A stretch of 64,000 nucleotides of DNA from assembly GCA_002698785.1 (NCBI GenBank), contig PAAG01000020.1, positions 1 to 64,000 on the forward strand, given 5' to 3'. Of the stretch, positions 46,153 through 55,359 are shown piece by piece (the stretch's first letter is position 1; the number at the start of each line of letters is the position of its first letter). The notes beneath the pieces were generated by a model that worked only from the letters and a program-made list of their open reading frames with translations, was not told the origin of the DNA and made no database searches. Both the position numbers and the translations under genes were made by a program. Origin of the DNA: Verrucomicrobiales bacterium. GTDB taxonomy: Bacteria; Verrucomicrobiota; Verrucomicrobiia; Verrucomicrobiales; DEV007.

Positions 46153-47079
46153 ATGCTCCTCCCCTCCACAGAACCTGCCGAAAGCCACCCTCTCTTTCAG
46201 AAACTGACCGATTCTCCGCTATTCCAGACCTACAAAACTGCGTTTCGGACAACGACTGGACTCGACCTTCACCTCATCCCGGCCCATCACGCGGAGAAGA
46301 GAAAAGAAAGAGCGCAAAGTCAGTTTCGAAACGCCTTCTGCAATGAGTTGTCTTCCCTTCCCGGAGTGAATGACTCATTCTGCGCCTGCTGCCGATGGAA
46401 TAGCGAAGATACTCTGGAAGCGACACCTCATACTTACACTTGTCCTGCCGGTCTGAGCGAAACAGCCGTTCCTGTGAGAAATGGTGATGAGACTGTCGCT
46501 ATCTTAACGACCGGATATGTTTTTGTCGGTGACAAGTCTGAAAAAACTTCTTCTGCTGCCGTTGAAAAGCTGCACTCACTGAACGTTCCTGATTCGAAGA
46601 AAGAAGAATTGTTCGCACTTTGGCGTGAGACCGACTCAGTGGAATGGAAGAAATACGAAGGCATCGTGACCATCCTGACATCCTTCGCCGTCCAACTCTC
46701 TGTCCACGTAAACCGCATCGTGCTCGAAAATTCGAATTCGGAGCCGCGACTCGTACAGAAAGCAAAACAGTTCGTCACCGCCAATATTGATCGAAAGATT
46801 ACATTGGCTGAGGTTGCCGAGCACGTGGGAGTGAGCACCTTTTACTTCTGCAAGGTGTTTAAAAAGACCTCTGGCATGACTCTTACCGAATATGTGAATC
46901 GGAGAAGAATTGAAATTGCGAAGCTCAAGCTGATCAATCCGGAAGCCAGAGTGATTGAAATCGCCTACGAAACCGGGTTCCAGTCCTTGTCCCAGTTCAA
47001 TCGCAGTTTCCGAAGGTACGTTGGACAAGCTCCAACAGAGTATCGGAAGAGCCGATTACAGAGAGCGAGCACTGAATAA
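46153..47079 (+). CDS. AraC-family regulator with PocR sensory domain
   Basis: The 308-residue protein has an N-terminal PocR-type ligand-binding domain (about 15-185) with conserved cysteines in FCACCRWN and CPAGLSETAVPV. A two-helix AraC DNA-binding domain follows (about 205-305) with ITLAEVAEHVGVSTFYFCKVFKKT and IEIAYETGFQSLSQFNRSFRRYVG. PocR domains are known to sense small metabolites such as propanediol or hydrocarbon derivatives, sometimes through the cysteine pair. The gene lies downstream of the NarL-type regulator and upstream of the CbpA pair. Its targets are not evident. Confidence 0.92.
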   Translation: MLLPSTEPAESHPLFQKLTDSPLFQTYKTAFRTTTGLDLHLIPAHHAEKRKERAQSQFRNAFCNELSSLPGVNDSFCACCRWNSEDTLEATPHTYTCPAGLSETAVPVRNGDETVAILTTGYVFVGDKSEKTSSAAVEKLHSLNVPDSKKEELFALWRETDSVEWKKYEGIVTILTSFAVQLSVHVNRIVLENSNSEPRLVQKAKQFVTANIDRKITLAEVAEHVGVSTFYFCKVFKKTSGMTLTEYVNRRRIEIAKLKLINPEARVIEIAYETGFQSLSQFNRSFRRYVGQAPTEYRKSRLQRASTE

Positions 47080-47143
47080 ATACGACAAAATTTCCCACGC
47101 GAATTGCAATTACCTGCGTATTATTCGACCAATATAATTTGCG

Positions 47144-48106
47144 ATGGCAGTCAAATTCAGAGACTACTACGAAGTGTTAGGAGTGGATCGGTCGGCATCA
47201 GCCGACGAGATCAAGAAGGCGTTCAAAAAGCTCGCCAGAAAGTTTCATCCAGACGTCGCCAAAGACGAGCCGGAGGCTGAAGAAAAGTTCAAGGAGGTGA
47301 ACGAGGCCTACGAGGTACTTGGTGACCCGGAGAAGCGGAAGAAATATGACCAGCTAGGCCGCAACTGGCAGCATGGTTCCGATTTCACTCCCCCTCCGGG
47401 AAGTTACGGATATGGCTATTCAGGTGGGGGTGGTGCAGAAGAGTTTCACTTTGAAGGAAGCACAGGATTCAGTGACTTCTTTGAGAATATGTTCGGCGGT
47501 CGCGCTGCTGGCGATCCCTTCGGAGGCTTCGGATTCGGGAGTCGGGGTGGCGGATACCGCCAGGCGAATACCCCGGCTCAGGGGCAGGACGTAGAAGCCG
47601 ATTTACTCGTCACTCTGGACGAAGCAATAGAGGGTGGCGAACGACAGATCCGGTTGCAGGGAGAGTCGGGAGAAACAAAAACGATTCGTGTCAAAATTCC
47701 GAAAGGCGTCACTGCGGGGCAAATGATCCGGTGTGCGGGGCTCGGTGGTCCGGGGTACAACGGGGGGAAACCTGGCGATCTCTACTTTCGTGTTCGCCTG
47801 GAACGCCATCCTTACTTCACGATTGAAGAGCGCGATGTTTCCGCTCCGCTAGAACTGGAAGCTTGGGAATGTGTTCTCGGAACAGAGAAGACAGTTAGAA
47901 CACCCAAGGGTTCCGTAAAACTCAAGATTCCTCCGGGAACAACATCTGGGACGAAGTTTCGCGTGCCTGGAAAAGGAGTCCCCGGGTCAGGAGGAAAGAA
48001 TGGTGGCGATTTTTATGCGATTACGGAAATAATAATCCCGACCTCCCTCAGTGCCAAAGAAAGGGAGCTCTGGGAGAGTTTGTCAAAACAGTCCTCGAAC
48101 GGCTAG
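47144..48106 (+). CDS. cbpA: DnaJ-family co-chaperone, CbpA type
   Basis: The 320-residue protein has a J domain (residues 1-70) with H35-P36-D37 in [12 protein letters not shown], a glycine/phenylalanine-rich linker (about 80-145), and two C-terminal beta domains starting near [18 protein letters not shown]. The cysteine-rich zinc domain of classical DnaJ is missing, which defines the CbpA type. It stimulates DnaK ATPase and delivers unfolded proteins, and CbpA itself binds curved DNA in E. coli. A CbpM-like regulator follows after 23 bp, confirming the pair. DnaK is not in the window. Confidence 0.95.
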   Translation: MAVKFRDYYEVLGVDRSASADEIKKAFKKLARKFHPDVAKDEPEAEEKFKEVNEAYEVLGDPEKRKKYDQLGRNWQHGSDFTPPPGSYGYGYSGGGGAEEFHFEGSTGFSDFFENMFGGRAAGDPFGGFGFGSRGGGYRQANTPAQGQDVEADLLVTLDEAIEGGERQIRLQGESGETKTIRVKIPKGVTAGQMIRCAGLGGPGYNGGKPGDLYFRVRLERHPYFTIEERDVSAPLELEAWECVLGTEKTVRTPKGSVKLKIPPGTTSGTKFRVPGKGVPGSGGKNGGDFYAITEIIIPTSLSAKERELWESLSKQSSNG

Positions 48107-48129
48107 CGATCTACCCCTTTTGACGCAGT

Positions 48130-48432
48130 ATGGAAATCAGCATTCAAGAACACAGTCCACAGGTGATCTCCATCGAAACGCTTAGCGAGATCACAGGAGT
48201 CCACCCGGACTTTGTCAGCGAACTGGAGCATGCTCAATTGATTCAACGTATAGGGACCGACCCGAAAGGTAGCCCCGCTTTCGAGGATACCGTTGTCTGT
48301 GAGGTGCGAAGAATCGTCCACCTTCACGAACGGGAGAAGATGAGTTTTCGAATGATCCGGTATTTGTTCCGCCTCACAAGACGTTTGGAACGCGTCGAAT
48401 CCGAGCTGCGGAGCTATCGCGAGCGATACTGA
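48130..48432 (+). CDS. CbpM-like chaperone modulator (MerR-like)
   Basis: This 100-residue protein has a short N-terminal strand, then a MerR-type helix-turn-helix-like fold (ISIETLSEITGVHPDFVSEL), a wing-like region and a C-terminal coiled helix RLERVESELRSYRERY. It matches CbpM in size and position after a CbpA gene. CbpM binds the J domain of CbpA and blocks its action with DnaK. The sequence match is to the fold more than to a strict signature, so the call rests partly on the neighbour. Confidence 0.8.
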   Translation: MEISIQEHSPQVISIETLSEITGVHPDFVSELEHAQLIQRIGTDPKGSPAFEDTVVCEVRRIVHLHEREKMSFRMIRYLFRLTRRLERVESELRSYRERY

Positions 48433-48441
48433 GAATTCAGG

Positions 48442-49623
48442 TTATCGATTAGACCATGGCATCTCGAGGCTGGCCCGGCTTACCTCCTCAACGCTGGTAA
48501 TCCCGCTTTTGATCTTCTCAAGAGCATCATCAAAAATGCTGATGTAGTCCGACTCACTCAACCCCTCGCGGATTGATTCCTCGTCGCTTCCGTTGAGAAT
48601 CCGGTGGTAATCACACTCTTGCAGGTTCCACACTTCGAAAATCCCTGTTCGGTGAAGGTAACCGATTCCATTGCAGTGAGTGCATCCCTTCGCCTCCCAA
48701 ACCAAGTCCGGAAGTTTTCTCCCATGTCTGGCGAGCAGATCAATCTCGCGCTCAGTTGGTGGCCTTTGAGAAGAACAATCAGGACACAGCTTCCTGACGA
48801 GTCGCTGGTTCACTACCACCCCAATGGCTGCCCCGATCTGGTGATCGGCGACACCAAAGTTTCGTAGCCTCGTGATGGCGCTGACGGCATCACGACTATG
48901 CAGCGTTCCCAAAACGGTATGTCCTTGCACGGCAGCATTGACAGCCAGTTGGGCTGACTCCGGTTCCAGGATTTCTCCGATCATCAGGCAATCTGGATCA
49001 AGACGTAGCGACGCTCGAATCCCTTCAGCAAAACTCAGGTCGTGTTCCTCTGCGACTTGTATCTGGTTGATACCATCCAATTCATACTCAACGGGATCTT
49101 CGACCGTCACCACATGCCGGGCTTCCGAGGCCAGTTCCTGCAGGAGGGCGTAAAGAGTCGTAGTTTTCCCGCAACCGGTCGCGCCGGTTACGAGGATCAT
49201 ACCATTCATCTCTGTTGCCCAGCGATCGAGCCGTTCACGCTCTTCGTCGGTCAATCCCAGATCGGGGATTTTCTTTCCGAAACGATTCGGGTCGAGAATG
49301 CGTATTGCCAGTTTAGGGCCACTCACGCAAGGAACGAGGGTCACCCGCAAATCTACCTCGGTCTCCGGGACAACCCATTTCATTCGCTCTCCGACAGGAA
49401 AAAATACCGAACCCGGATCTATCCCCACGTCCGCCTTGATCTGATTGATCAGCTTTACTCCCGCATCTCGATCGAGGTCGAGATGCGGATACAAAACACC
49501 GTCGACTCGAACGCGGACGTGAAATCCCTTCAAAGTCGGATCGACGTGTATATCCGTAGCACGCATCTCCACCGCTGCTGCGATGATGCGGTTGCTGATA
49601 TCCTTGCGAGTGGAGTCGTTCAT
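48442..49623 (-). CDS. GspE/PilB-type secretion or pilus ATPase, orphan
   Basis: The product of about 393 residues lacks the long N-terminal domain of full GspE/PilB, but holds the N2-like region (RATDIHVDPTLKGFHVRVRVDGV), Walker A GATGCGKTTTLYALL (147-154 for the core), the Asp and His boxes VTVEDPVEYELDGINQ and GHTVLGTLHSRDAVS, and a C-terminal zinc motif CPDC...CTHC. It should hydrolyse ATP to drive type II secretion or type IV pilus assembly at the inner membrane. No other pilus or secretion gene is nearby, so its partner machine must be elsewhere. The ATG at 49623 was chosen. Confidence 0.93.
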   Translation of the reverse strand: MNDSTRKDISNRIIAAAVEMRATDIHVDPTLKGFHVRVRVDGVLYPHLDLDRDAGVKLINQIKADVGIDPGSVFFPVGERMKWVVPETEVDLRVTLVPCVSGPKLAIRILDPNRFGKKIPDLGLTDEERERLDRWATEMNGMILVTGATGCGKTTTLYALLQELASEARHVVTVEDPVEYELDGINQIQVAEEHDLSFAEGIRASLRLDPDCLMIGEILEPESAQLAVNAAVQGHTVLGTLHSRDAVSAITRLRNFGVADHQIGAAIGVVVNQRLVRKLCPDCSSQRPPTEREIDLLARHGRKLPDLVWEAKGCTHCNGIGYLHRTGIFEVWNLQECDYHRILNGSDEESIREGLSESDYISIFDDALEKIKSGITSVEEVSRASLEMPWSNR

Positions 49624-49661
49624 TGCATAGACACTATATCTATCTCTACGAACAGAACGTT

Positions 49662-50381
49662 CTACTTGGCCTTCCAAATCCGAATCTCGTCAACAACTGC
49701 GCTCTTGGGAGGGAGAAGCCGAAGTAATCTTTTACTCGGATGCGCGAATCCTGGAGATTGGAAATTGAGGACATCCATACCATCAATCTCCACCGAGATG
49801 GCGGCACCTTTCACATGAACAAGCACATTGTGCCACTCCCCTTTTGTCAGGGAGTGCGAAGTGCTGGCCTTTTTCATGCCGAGCTTTTTCTTCCCCTCAA
49901 TGCTAAGTGTCCCATTTTTACGCGCTTCGCGAATCTCGTGGTTCATCACGCCCGTCTTCAGATCCTCGATCGAGACTTTATCCAGACCGATGTCGACTCG
50001 AAACAGGTGGCCGGCGTGCACTGACTTACAGGCCAAATCTGCGAAGTTAAGGCTAATACTGTCGCCATCATTTTCCAGCTTCAGTTTCAGCCCCAGCGTG
50101 CCGTCCTCAAAGGCAAATTCGTGGCGAACAGAAGCTGCATGATTCGCCGTTTCGTGAGTACGGATGTACATCGCCCCATCCCGGAGATCGACCTGTTTGT
50201 GCCCACCGGCAGTTGTCTCGCTGCTAGTGGTCCAGTCATTCCCGGGCTCGTCCTTTAGCTCCTGCGACTCTTCCCTTTCGAAGTCGTCTGAGAAAACCAA
50301 CTCACCGTATCGTGCAGATGGTTCACTCCCGCTCGCGGCGATAGTTGAGGTAAGGAGAAAGAAAAGGCCGAGAACTCTCAT
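49662..50381 (-). CDS. Secreted beta-sandwich protein, paralogue of 63186-63899
   Basis: The 239-residue product has a signal peptide and a concanavalin/LamG-like region. It starts GELVFSDDFEREESQELKDEPGN and includes KQVDLRDGAMYI, SISLNFADL, VHAGHLFRVDI, LTKGEWHNVLVHVKG and AVVDEIRIWKAK near the end. It is clearly related to the protein at 63186-63899, with the same landmarks in the same order. It probably binds or modifies carbohydrate outside the cell, but no catalytic site is evident. Its start overlaps the esterase stop by four bases (ATGA), so they are coupled. Confidence 0.85.
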   Translation of the reverse strand: MRVLGLFFLLTSTIAASGSEPSARYGELVFSDDFEREESQELKDEPGNDWTTSSETTAGGHKQVDLRDGAMYIRTHETANHAASVRHEFAFEDGTLGLKLKLENDGDSISLNFADLACKSVHAGHLFRVDIGLDKVSIEDLKTGVMNHEIREARKNGTLSIEGKKKLGMKKASTSHSLTKGEWHNVLVHVKGAAISVEIDGMDVLNFQSPGFAHPSKRLLRLLPPKSAVVDEIRIWKAK

Positions 50382-51325
50382 GAATCCCCTTTCAATTTCG
50401 AAATCAGAAACTCAGTTGTCGAATTGTGAGTCACATCCGGTGCACCCGGATAATTCAGCTCACACTCTACACCATTCGCCTGACAGTGTTCTTGAAGCTT
50501 CACTCCAAAATTGGAGGTATGGGTAGGGTCTTTTTGTTCCTCTCCCAATGCCGGAGCTGCACCGTATTCGAGATAGATGGCGGGATCATCCTCTGTCACC
50601 AGAGCATAGGGAGAGTATTCCTGAATCCAGGGAAGGATCTCTTCCCGCTTTTCAAGAAAGGTGGCAAATCCACTAATTCCGAAAGCGTGTCCACCATAGC
50701 GGCTGTTCGGAGTCCATTCTTTCATTTGCTTAGGATCGAGTGAAGTCTGCGCACCTTTCACTGCAGCGCATGTAAGCCGTGTGGATTCTCGAGCAACGGG
50801 ATCGTCGCTGTCCGGGTCGGCAAGGTCACTGTGAAATGCCAGCCACAAACTAGAACACGCACCAGCCGAGCCGCCAGCGGCCCCGATCTTCGCTTTGTCG
50901 AGATTCCATTCCGTAGCTTTGCCTCTTACAAACTGGAGAGCACGAGCGGCGTCATGCAAAGGAACTCTCACAGGAGGCTCAATCCCCTCGTCGACAGCCT
51001 GGCTCACGTATCGATAATTGATCGCCGCAACAGAAATCCCCTCTTCCAACAGCTTGGCCACATCCGCAAACTTCTGCGCTCGCTCTTTAGATCCTCCCTG
51101 CCATCCACCACCATGGATGATAAAGACCAACGGAGTGGGTGTCTCTGAGTCCGCCCTCCAAAAATCAAGAATATGCCGATCATGGACTCCATAGCTGACC
51201 TCAGCCTGAGTGGGCTCAGGAACACTAGAATCGTATTGAGCCGGTTCTTTCGATTTCTTCTTCTGGGCGAAACCGGCAGAAACCGATGCAAGAAGCAGTG
51301 TAGAGAAAAGTGTGAGGAATTTCAT
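50378..51325 (-). CDS. Secreted alpha/beta-hydrolase, acetyl-esterase-like
   Basis: The product of about 315 residues has a signal peptide (MKFLTLFSTLLLASVSAGFA). It has the oxyanion motif IIHGGGWQGGS, the nucleophile GGSAGACSS (G-x-S-x-G) and a late histidine near PDVTHNSTTEF, which may complete the triad. It fits the BD-FAE/acetyl-esterase branch that removes acetyl or feruloyl groups from polysaccharides. I chose the ATG at 51325; upstream frame is open but has no signal. The stop overlaps the next gene by four bases. A second such hydrolase is at 53774. Confidence 0.88.
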   Translation of the reverse strand: MKFLTLFSTLLLASVSAGFAQKKKSKEPAQYDSSVPEPTQAEVSYGVHDRHILDFWRADSETPTPLVFIIHGGGWQGGSKERAQKFADVAKLLEEGISVAAINYRYVSQAVDEGIEPPVRVPLHDAARALQFVRGKATEWNLDKAKIGAAGGSAGACSSLWLAFHSDLADPDSDDPVARESTRLTCAAVKGAQTSLDPKQMKEWTPNSRYGGHAFGISGFATFLEKREEILPWIQEYSPYALVTEDDPAIYLEYGAAPALGEEQKDPTHTSNFGVKLQEHCQANGVECELNYPGAPDVTHNSTTEFLISKLKGDS

Positions 51326-51383
51326 TTTCTGAATCAGAACAAATCTTGAGAGCGTGGGCAACAAAGACCCTGGTAATAATCCA

Positions 51384-52124
51384 CTATTTCTTCTTTTGGG
51401 ATTCCAGCATCCGTTCCACTCTCTCGTGTTCTTTACGAAGGGCATCACCTGTCACTGGCATGGGAACAAAATCAGGATCGGCCTCGACCGCTTCCTCTTC
51501 TGGAATCTCTCGCATACGCAAATTCCGAAACCACACGTCCTGCCCGTGATCCTGCAGCCACAATCGTCCGCCCCGCGCATCGAGGTCCGCCCCTCGAATG
51601 CGGAGTAACTCCACCGGCTCCGCCCATTTCGGGTCTTTGTAGTCGAAAGAGAGCACACGCTCGCCATTCACCCAGTGTTCGATCACCGTGCCCTTACACT
51701 TGATTCTCCCGGTGTTCCATTCTCCGAAAGGCTTGGTAGCATCCTTAGACGGAGCCATGCAAAAGAAGAGAGATCCTGCGGCCTGCCGAGGGTTCTCACC
51801 GTATGGGCTGTAGACATTGTCCAGTATCTGATACTCGTATTGTTGAGGGCGATAATAGACGCCGGAATTACACCCCTTGGAGACTTTCCATTCGAACCTG
51901 ACCTCGAAGTCATCCGGTACCATCTCCCTCACGTAGGTCAGCGAACCGCCCTTTTCTTTCCGGTAGAATGCACCATCTTCAATTACCCAGTTTCCTTCGT
52001 GTTCCCAGCCATCGAATGATTCACCATCGAAGAGCACGACAAACCCCATATTCTCCTCCTTTGAATCAGCCAGACAAACGATGGGCAGTAGTAGTGAGAC
52101 GAGGAATACGGGGACGAACTTCAT
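51384..52124 (-). CDS. DUF1080 (3-keto-disaccharide hydrolase-type) secreted protein
   Basis: The product of about 246 residues has a signal peptide ending near VCLADS. The DUF1080 signature follows: VVLFDGESFDGWEHEG, NWVIEDGAFYRKEKGG, KGCNSGVYYRPQQYEYQILDN, EWNTGRIKCKGTVIEHWVNG and LRIRGADLDARGGRLWLQDHG. The family has a beta-jelly-roll fold, and some members hydrolyse 3-keto-glycosides made by Gfo/Idh/MocA enzymes, two of which occur in this window. It ends with a basic helix of unknown role. The start at 52124 is better spaced from an AGGG site than 52130. The tRNA gene lies 76 bp upstream. Confidence 0.93.
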   Translation of the reverse strand: MKFVPVFLVSLLLPIVCLADSKEENMGFVVLFDGESFDGWEHEGNWVIEDGAFYRKEKGGSLTYVREMVPDDFEVRFEWKVSKGCNSGVYYRPQQYEYQILDNVYSPYGENPRQAAGSLFFCMAPSKDATKPFGEWNTGRIKCKGTVIEHWVNGERVLSFDYKDPKWAEPVELLRIRGADLDARGGRLWLQDHGQDVWFRNLRMREIPEEEAVEADPDFVPMPVTGDALRKEHERVERMLESQKKK

Positions 52125-52199
52125 TGGCATGAACCCTGACACCTGACTGCGACCAAGGTCAAGTGGCGGCGTGAAGCATCGAAGGTGACGCGAAAAAAG

Positions 52200-52272
<73 letters not shown>

Positions 52273-52433
52273 TTCTTCCGTGTTGCGAGTGAGTGCGACG
52301 ACGGGAGAGGCGGACTTTACTTTGAACCCTGCACGAGTGCAAGAGGATCAAGCAACGAAATGGACGAGACTTTCTTCTTTCCAAAAGGACGGGATTTCAG
52401 TCACCTTTTGCGTTTGCACCGCCTACATTCCAT

Positions 52434-53741
52434 ATGAAAACCATTTCTTTTCTCACGCTCGTGCTGGGGCTCACCGCATTTCAAGCAATGGAAGCCGCTG
52501 ATGGAAAGAAGACCCGAGATGAGATGGTCATCGAGGATCGTGTTGATCTCAAAGGAAACTCAGATTGGATCTACAACGACATTGAAACAGCTAAGGATGC
52601 TGCGCGCCAGGCCAACAAGCCCCTGCTTATCGTTTTTCGATGTATTCCATGACACGCTTGTGCGTCGATCGATGAACAGGTTGTTCGTCGCGAAGGTCCG
52701 ATCGACAGGCTCATGGATGAGTTCGTGTGCCTGCGTATGATCCAGATGAACGGAGTCGACCTGGCTCAGTTCCAATTCGATTTCGATATGTCGTTTGCGG
52801 TGTTTTTTATGAACCCTGATGGAGCGATTTACGGCCGCTACGGAACGCGTGCTGATCGTCCTGATGAAGCAGACCGATTCGTTTCGCTGGAAGGATTGGC
52901 AGCGTCCATGGAAGCTGCCCTCGCACTGCATAGAAATTATCCTGGAAATGCCGACTTTTTGCAGGGCAAGAAGGGGCCAGAGCCCGAATACGCAAGAGCT
53001 GAACTCTATCCACAACTCACGAAATACACTCCGAAAATCAACTACGAGAACGAAGTTGCCAAGAGCTGTATCCATTGCCACCAAATCCACAACGCCGAGA
53101 GGCAAGAACTCCGTGATGCCGGCAAGTCGATCCCCGATGTTGTGCTCTATCCCTATCCGATTCCGGATGTCGTCGGCATACGATTCGATCCAGACACACG
53201 ATCCACAGTCGCTGAAGTCGCGCCAAACTCCCCTGCTGACCTTCTAAACCTGCAACCTGGCGACCAGATTCTCAATGCAAATGAGCAACCCTTGGTATCG
53301 ATGGCGGATTTCCAATGGGTTCTGCACCATGCCTCACCAGGCGGTGCTACGATTCCGATAAAAGTCTGGCGACAAGGGAAAGTGGCGACGCTCGACCTCG
53401 TTCTGGAAGATGGCTGGCGAAAGAAAACCGATTTCACATGGAGAGTTTCGACATGGGATCTCCGCCGGATGGTATTGGGTGGCATGGTTCTGGAGCCAGA
53501 CAAATCGGCGCCTACCGGCCTTGCCGTGAAAGGGGCAGGAAAATATGGCGAACATGGAGTGGCAAGACGAGCCGGTGTCCGCGAAGGTGATGTCATTATC
53601 GAAATTGCGGGAATCCATGAGCCTAGCACTGAAGCGCAGGTAATCGCGCATCTACTGAGCACCACGAAAAAGGGAGATCCGGTTGCGGTCAGCATCAGGA
53701 GAAATGGCAAAGAAATGAGTTTCACCTTCAACGCGCAGTAG
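52434..53741 (+). CDS. Thioredoxin-like/PDZ protein, probable selenoprotein (TGA at 52650)
   Basis: Two stretches in the same frame are split only by TGA at 52650-52652. Read through, they give 435 residues: signal peptide (to about 22), a thioredoxin-like domain with the motif C70-I-P-U73-H-A-C76, a CxxCH site (C212-H216), and two PDZ domains (about 245-320 and 345-430). The TGA lies where a redox cysteine is expected, and flanking sequence (KPLLIVFR and ASIDEQVV) continues the same domain on both sides. A SECIS-like hairpin starts 12 nt later. I recall the public family name 'Trx7/PDZ domain-containing (seleno)protein', which fits. It is probably a periplasmic redox protein. The alternative is a nonsense mutation. 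No SelA, SelB or tRNA-Sec gene is in the window. Confidence 0.82.
52665..52693 (+). promoter_or_regulatory. Putative bacterial SECIS hairpin
   Basis: Twelve nt after the TGA, CGATGAAC (52670-52677) pairs with GTTCGTCG (52683-52690) around the loop AGGTT. A further TCG/CGA pairing follows below a two-base bulge. In RNA the loop is AGGUU. The E. coli fdhF SECIS has the related AGGUCU loop with its essential G-U. The loop lies 25 nt after the TGA, within the usual bacterial range. Confidence 0.7.
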
Positions 53742-53773
53742 AAAACATCTGCCGTTGTTCCTACCGTATTCTC

Positions 53774-54685
53774 ATGTCTCGCAAAACCTCCCTCTTTGTC
53801 CTCCTTTTCTTATCCATTTCTCTTCTCGTTGCTTCGGCTCAGGACAAACCGAAACGAACTGCAATCCCTTCGGAAGTTGTCAATTCCCTCGAAACGCATT
53901 CAGACGTGACCTACGCGCAATATGGGGACCGTGAGATGCAGCTGGATTTGTTTCGACCGAAATCAGCAACAGGTGAACTGCCGGCAATCGTTTGCATCCA
54001 CGGCGGCGGATGGTTCAAAGGTGATAGATCAAAGATGACCAACCTCGCACAGGCTTTGGCTGCGAGAGGTTACGTGACGGTGACAATCAGCTATCGCCTC
54101 AGTGGCGAAGCTAAGTTCCCTGCAGCCATCGAGGATTGCAAAGCCGCTGTTCGTTGGTTGCGAGCAAACGCGACCGAGTATGGCGTCGACGAGGACCATA
54201 TCGGAGTCACTGGACTTTCCGCTGGCGGGCATCTCGCAGCATTGACTGCGACCAGCGGTGGAGTTGAAGAGCTGGAGGGCGATGGCGGAAACGCTGACTT
54301 CTCAAGCACTGTCCAGGCAGGAATCGCTATGGGTGCCCAGAGCGATCTTGAATCGGAAAGAATCCATCAACTGAGCAGCCGCAAAGACGATCCTTTCTAC
54401 CGGACCTTTCTGGGGGCGCCCCAATCAGAAATCCCCGAGACATACGCTCTTGCCTCCCCTCGGCATCATCTGGACGACTCAGATCCCCCACTGTTGTTCA
54501 TGTCAGGGGAGAACGATGACCCAAGCACTCATGCAGACGGAGCGAGAGAGGATTTGGAGAAACTCGGGATACCGACAGGATATATTCCGATTCCCAACGC
54601 CCCACATTCATTTCTTGGACTCCAGAAAAATTTCGACCTGTGCATCGAGGAGTGTGACAAGTTCTTCTCGAAGTATCTCAAATAG
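53774..54685 (+). CDS. Secreted alpha/beta-hydrolase (esterase)
   Basis: The 303-residue protein has a signal peptide (to about residue 22), the oxyanion motif CIHGGGWFKGD, the nucleophile elbow GLSAGGHLAAL (serine in G-x-S-x-G), an aspartate in SGENDDPSTHADGA and a late histidine in NAPHSFLG that completes the triad. It belongs to the same esterase branch as the protein at 50378, which acts on acylated sugars or xylan side chains. The gene follows the probable selenoprotein by 32 bp and may share its transcript. The exact substrate is not known. Confidence 0.92.
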   Translation: MSRKTSLFVLLFLSISLLVASAQDKPKRTAIPSEVVNSLETHSDVTYAQYGDREMQLDLFRPKSATGELPAIVCIHGGGWFKGDRSKMTNLAQALAARGYVTVTISYRLSGEAKFPAAIEDCKAAVRWLRANATEYGVDEDHIGVTGLSAGGHLAALTATSGGVEELEGDGGNADFSSTVQAGIAMGAQSDLESERIHQLSSRKDDPFYRTFLGAPQSEIPETYALASPRHHLDDSDPPLLFMSGENDDPSTHADGAREDLEKLGIPTGYIPIPNAPHSFLGLQKNFDLCIEECDKFFSKYLK

Positions 54686-54915
54686 ATTTTGCCCAACTGT
54701 TCGTTTGGGGAGGCAAGTTCGAAATATTTTTTTAAATCCTCCCGTCATCGCATATTTATAGCCCGCGTCTCATTCGTGAAAAGTAGTGAGTAATTATCGA
54801 TCGAAGCAAGCGACACTTTCCTGAGGACGGTTTTCTATAGACTTTCCTGAAGTATTTTTCTTCATCATCAGTTTTTTCCGATATAAAATTCCGGAAAGGC
54901 ACTCTCACGAACTAG

Positions 54916-55359
54916 ATGAAAAACCAACTTCTCTTTTTTATCACCGCAGTCTCAATCTACAGCTCCCCACTGCTTTTTGCTCAGTCAGACCTGCGTGTAA
55001 AATCCCCAGATCCAGAGATCATCCAGAAACTTGAGGAGATCGTGCGAATCTACGAATTACGGGTGGATACCGAACAGCTCAAGTGGGAAATGGGAACGGG
55101 AGAGCATCTTATCGAGGCGAAGATCGAACTTACTGAGGCAATAATCGAATTGGAACGCGAGAAAAGGCGTCCAGACGCTGTAATCGCTGAAATGAAGCGA
55201 CTGGTATCACTCTGTCAAAAGCGTTTGAATCGAGAGATGGCGCTTTATGAAAGAGAGCAACACTTATCGGAGGATGAACTTGCTGAAATGAAATTAGACC
55301 TGCTCCGGGCCGAGGTTCAGCTTCTTCGTGCCGAGAAAGATTCTCTGTCTATTCCATAA
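54916..55359 (+). CDS. Hypothetical secreted coiled-coil protein
   Basis: This 147-residue product has a signal peptide (to about FAQSD) and an almost wholly helical mature part with heptad-like patterns, including EAKIELTEAIIELEREKRR and LDLLRAEVQLLRAEKDSL. I know no family. It is preceded by a 230-bp AT-rich region and overlaps the 3' end of the convergent glycosidase gene by 11 bases. It may be a periplasmic or outer-membrane-linked structural helix bundle. The overlap and signal suggest it is a real gene, but evidence is limited. Confidence 0.65.
   Translation: MKNQLLFFITAVSIYSSPLLFAQSDLRVKSPDPEIIQKLEEIVRIYELRVDTEQLKWEMGTGEHLIEAKIELTEAIIELEREKRRPDAVIAEMKRLVSLCQKRLNREMALYEREQHLSEDELAEMKLDLLRAEVQLLRAEKDSLSIP

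Noticed and set aside
52434-52652. Treating the short upstream thioredoxin-like part as a separate gene or pseudogene
   Set aside because: The frame continues unbroken after the TGA with the rest of the same domain, and a SECIS-like hairpin follows.
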